Source of the DNA: Desulfobulbus sp.
GTDB lineage: Bacteria > Desulfobacterota > Desulfobulbia > Desulfobulbales > Desulfobulbaceae
DNA: 6,993 nt
Direction: 5' to 3'
Assembly (NCBI GenBank): GCA_028684915.1
Contig: JAQUEZ010000302.1
Coordinates: forward strand, 1 to 6,993
Shown: positions 5,438 to 6,993 of the stretch, in pieces
How the letters are laid out: each line of letters begins with the position of its first letter
How positions within the stretch are numbered: the first letter of the stretch is position 1
Program-made: the position numbers and the translations under genes
Notes under the pieces: model-generated
Told to the model about the DNA's origin: nothing
Seen by the model: only the letters and a program-made list of their open reading frames with translations
Databases searched by the model: none

Positions 5438-5929
5438 ATGCAGCATATCAGCGGTTTGATTCCACTTGAGCAGGAAGTTGTTCGCCCCGAACCTTATCCC
5501 TATGTGTATCGTCCGCTTCCTACGGCAGGCCAACGTTCATTGAGTAAAGGTCTGCTTGCCTGTCTGCTCCTCACTCTTGCTTTTGTTCTCCTTGTTTGGG
5601 CAGGTGGAATGAGCCATGTCAACCTAGCTGCGATGAAACCGCAGAGGTTGGCTGTATCGGTCCTCGATGTGCCGATAGCAACGGCTGCCGCCATTGTTGG
5701 CTACAGCCCGGTGGAAGCGGTTCAACTGCTCTGGGACAATGGCATCAACGTTACCGATAGCGCTCAGACACTCAATGAGATCGCCAAAAATAACGGCAGA
5801 ACATCAAATGATATTCTCGCCCTATTCAGCGATGATGGCCGTTATCCGCAGACGATGATCAACTCGGATGGATTCGAAAAATTACAAGAATCCAAAGCCT
5901 GCCTTGCCCCTTGGTTGAAGAGCACCTAA
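5438..5929 (+). CDS. Single-pass membrane protein with C-terminal helical repeats, 163 residues
   Basis: I chose ATG 5438 because GGAGG (5428-5432) lies five bases before it. The same frame is open back to 5036, but that part overlaps the 50-residue gene in another frame and has no binding site. Residues 1-37 are Pro/Tyr-rich and cytoplasmic-looking, 38-56 are one membrane helix (GLLACLLLTLAFVLLVWAG), and the remainder is soluble. Residues 77-130 look like two successive short helical units: VPIATAAAIVGYSPVEAVQLL, then TLNEIAKNNGRTSNDILALF. I associate similar paired units with the C-terminal tails of membrane proteins in sulfate- and metal-reducing bacteria, such as some DUF4405-type proteins. 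That link is from memory and unproven. One Cys (C155) lies near the C terminus. Function unknown. Confidence 0.8.
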   Translation: MQHISGLIPLEQEVVRPEPYPYVYRPLPTAGQRSLSKGLLACLLLTLAFVLLVWAGGMSHVNLAAMKPQRLAVSVLDVPIATAAAIVGYSPVEAVQLLWDNGINVTDSAQTLNEIAKNNGRTSNDILALFSDDGRYPQTMINSDGFEKLQESKACLAPWLKST

Positions 5930-5949
5930 GGTAATTTGTATATTTTTTG

Positions 5950-5977
5950 CGGCAGAGGTTTTCTGGGTTTGCTGCCG
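5950..5977 (+). terminator. Hairpin in the tag leader
   Basis: CGGCAG (5950-5955) pairs with CTGCCG (5972-5977), plus a flanking G-T pair. TGGTTCTTCAATTT follows, a poor T-tract. It may be a weak terminator for the preceding membrane protein gene or a leader stem for tag, whose start is 28 bases downstream. Confidence 0.35.
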
Positions 5978-6004
5978 TGGTTCTTCAATTTATGTAGGGA
6001 TAAC

Positions 6005-6580
6005 ATGCGACAACGATGCGCCTGGTGCGGAGCCGACCCTTCCTATGTGGCCTATCATGATCAGGAGTGGGGGGTACCCGTCCATGATGATCGGCTTTTG
6101 TTTGAATTTCTGGTGCTGGAGGGCGCTCAGGCCGGTTTGAGTTGGCTCACTATCCTGCGTAAACGGGAAAACTACCGCAAGGCCTTTCTCAATTTTGATA
6201 TTGAGGCTGTTGCCCGTTTTGGTGATATGGACCGTGCTCGACTGCTTGCCGATGCCGGCATTGTCCGTAATCGGCTTAAAATTAATGCCGCGATCAAAAA
6301 CGCCATTGCCGTGTTGGCAATTCAAGAGGAATTCGGTTCCTTTGATGCGTACCTTTGGCGTTACGTTGCAGGACGCCCGCAGCAGAATCGTTGGCAAACG
6401 TTTGCAGCTATTCCGGTGAAAACCGATTTGTCGGACCGAATGAGTAAAGATCTGAAAAAACGTGGATTCAGTTTTGTCGGTTCGACCATTTGTTACTCGT
6501 TTATGCAAGCTGTCGGCATGGTCAACGATCATACCCTTGACTGTTTTCGCTGCCAGGAGCTGGACGAAGAGTCTCTGTGA
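6005..6580 (+). CDS. tag: DNA-3-methyladenine glycosylase I
   Basis: This enzyme removes 3-methyladenine from alkylated DNA, starting base excision repair in the cytoplasm. The 191-residue product aligns with E. coli Tag over its whole length, including CAWCG, YVAYHDQEWGVPV, LEGAQAGLSW, RKRENYRKAF, DAGIVRNRLKI, LKKRGFSFVGSTICYSFMQA and GMVNDH. The zinc ligands are present as C5, H18, H176 and C180, each one position beyond the E. coli numbering (C4, H17, H175, C179). Active-site residues Y17, E39 and W47 match E. coli Y16, E38 and W46. I chose ATG 6005, preceded by TAGGGA, because the family begins here; an upstream in-frame ATG at 5936 would add 23 unrelated residues and has no binding site. 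It starts 75 bases after the upstream gene and appears intact. Confidence 0.97.
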   Translation: MRQRCAWCGADPSYVAYHDQEWGVPVHDDRLLFEFLVLEGAQAGLSWLTILRKRENYRKAFLNFDIEAVARFGDMDRARLLADAGIVRNRLKINAAIKNAIAVLAIQEEFGSFDAYLWRYVAGRPQQNRWQTFAAIPVKTDLSDRMSKDLKKRGFSFVGSTICYSFMQAVGMVNDHTLDCFRCQELDEESL

Positions 6581-6687
6581 GGAAATTGGGCTGGGATGTC
6601 CAGGGGTTACTGAAGCTCGACGGCCTGATTTTACTGGCTTGCAGTAATAGGGAGCGGTACAGCCTTTCTCTGTCTATCCGGTGGTGT

Positions 6688-6712
6688 TTGCTGTCCCCGC
6701 AACGATTTTTTT
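6688..6712 (+). terminator. Weak candidate terminator after tag
   Basis: TTGC (6688-6691) pairs with GCAA (6699-6702), extendable with a bulge, followed after three bases by seven T (6706-6712). The short stem makes this tentative. Confidence 0.3.
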
Positions 6713-6823
6713 GAGGGGGATACCGCACCCGACTTTCGGGCCGTCTGAAAGGTTGGGTTGGAGGGGAAAGAAAGGGGGGAGGAAAACGGATTCCTACGGT
6801 TCTGCCCATTCTTTTTTTGTAAC

Positions 6824-6858
6824 CGATCACGGGGGAACCCCATAGGCCCCGTTTATCG
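6824..6858. repeat. Hairpin in the intron 3' exon
   Basis: CGAT plus ACGGGG (6824-6827 and 6829-6834) pair with CCCCGT plus ATCG (6847-6852 and 6855-6858), with a small internal loop. It lies 10 bases from the intron boundary. No T-run follows closely on the + strand, and the minus strand shows an A-run instead, so it is not a clear terminator. Confidence 0.35.
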
Positions 6859-6871
6859 ACGTACCTGTGTA

Positions 6872-6971
6872 GAGTAGAGCGCTGATGAGAGCACCAAGAA
6901 CCAACGATTATGTTTTGCCGCACGCGGCTATTCCATATCAGAAGATTTCCTGGTGGCATCAGCGCCCCCTC
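6872..6971 (-). ncRNA. Group II intron domain VI with bulged branch-point A
   Basis: Pairs at the base are C6872-G6971, T6873-A6970 and C6874-G6969, then an unpaired A at 6875, then T6876-G6968, C6877-G6967 and T6878-G6966 (two of these three are G-U). A perfect 9-pair stem follows (6879-6887 with 6957-6965). The unpaired A is the seventh base from the intron end, where the lariat branch point is expected. The arm continues with CACCA/TGGTG (6892-6896 and 6951-6955) and a GCCGC/GCGGC tip (6917-6928), for about 100 bases in all. Confidence 0.8.
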
Positions 6972-6974
6972 GTC

Positions 6975-6993
6975 GAACCGGACGTGCGGGTTT
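6975..6993 (-). ncRNA. Group II intron domain V (3' half)
   Basis: The 19 visible bases give AAA of the expected GAAA tetraloop, then CCCGCACGTCCGGTTC, which fits the 3' strand of a 34-base domain V with its conserved two-base bulge region and closing GGTTC. The 5' strand is outside the window. Confidence 0.82.

Larger units (their letters stand above)
6581..6868. other. Intergenic region between tag and the intron
   Basis: No gene is supported. It contains a possible tag terminator (6688-6712), a pure purine tract (6760-6786), a T7 run at 6812-6818 and a hairpin at 6824-6858. The part next to 6868 is the intron's 3' exon, read on the minus strand. Confidence 0.5.
6869..6993 (-). mobile_element. 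Group II intron (probably class C), 3' end, cut by window edge
   Basis: On the minus strand the window opens with AAACCCGCACGTCCGGTTC, the loop and 3' half of a group II domain V. Then comes GACGAGGGGG and a long stem that closes with GCGCTCTACTCTAC, the characteristic end of class C introns. The intron ends in AC at base 6869 and the 3' exon begins at 6868. The reverse transcriptase gene and the 5' part lie beyond the right edge. Class C introns typically insert after terminators; the 5' exon is not visible, so this cannot be checked here. Since splicing and reverse splicing need domains V and VI, the visible part looks functional. Confidence 0.85.

Noticed and set aside
6740..6749. GCCGTCTGAA, the core of the Neisseria DNA uptake sequence
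   Set aside because: Single copy and the rest of the window does not look neisserial; a 10-base chance match is likely.
6522..6959. 145-residue minus-strand frame at the right end
   Set aside because: It reads through intron domain VI, the 3' exon and part of antisense tag; the sequence is explained by RNA structure.
1..6993. tRNA, rRNA, CRISPR arrays, toxin-antitoxin or phage-defence genes
   Set aside because: No tRNA T-arm, direct-repeat array or relevant protein motif was found in any frame.

Overview
This 6993-base window comes from a bacterial chromosome with moderately GC-rich genes and AT-rich intergenic stretches. Gene content and style (spacing, CNT transporter subtype, ECHDC3-type crotonase, a repeat whose arms read TTTTTACGAGTTCATCAA or its complement) suggest a Desulfobacterota-like anaerobe such as a Desulfobulbales member. 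That placement is an inference from recalled families, not a search. All supported protein genes lie on the + strand. The only clear minus-strand element is the 3' end of a group II intron clipped by the right edge.

Layout. 1-500 holds no gene; it has a strong hairpin (144-172) and, just before the first gene, a leader with several mutually exclusive pairings that could switch the ribosome binding site on and off. 501-830 encodes a 109-residue protein of unknown function. 831-1383 is non-coding with small hairpins. 1384-2619 encodes a concentrative nucleoside transporter (CNT/NupC family) with an altered nucleobase-binding motif. A weak terminator follows, then a small lipoprotein (2725-3012). 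3013-3343 is non-coding and carries a terminator-like hairpin and a perfect 14-bp palindrome, a likely operator, ahead of a TetR-family repressor (3344-3910). Next comes a crotonase-superfamily protein (4009-4788) that appears to lack both catalytic glutamates. A 166-bp inverted-repeat-bounded element (4792-4957) starts four bases after its stop codon.

5230-5382 encodes a 50-residue membrane protein, easily missed because a longer open frame overlaps it. It is followed by a 163-residue single-pass membrane protein (5438-5929), and then tag (6005-6580), 3-methyladenine DNA glycosylase I, with all zinc and active-site residues present. 6581-6868 is non-coding. 6869-6993 (minus strand) is domain VI and half of domain V of a group II intron, probably class C, with an unusually long domain VI and a clear bulged branch-point adenosine.

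The genes do not form one pathway. The plausible functional units are the leader plus 501-830; the TetR regulator with the crotonase gene; and the two small membrane proteins at 5230-5929. The most promising undescribed items are the leader RNA at 389-497, the extended domain VI, the variant CNT and crotonase active sites, and the hidden small membrane protein.
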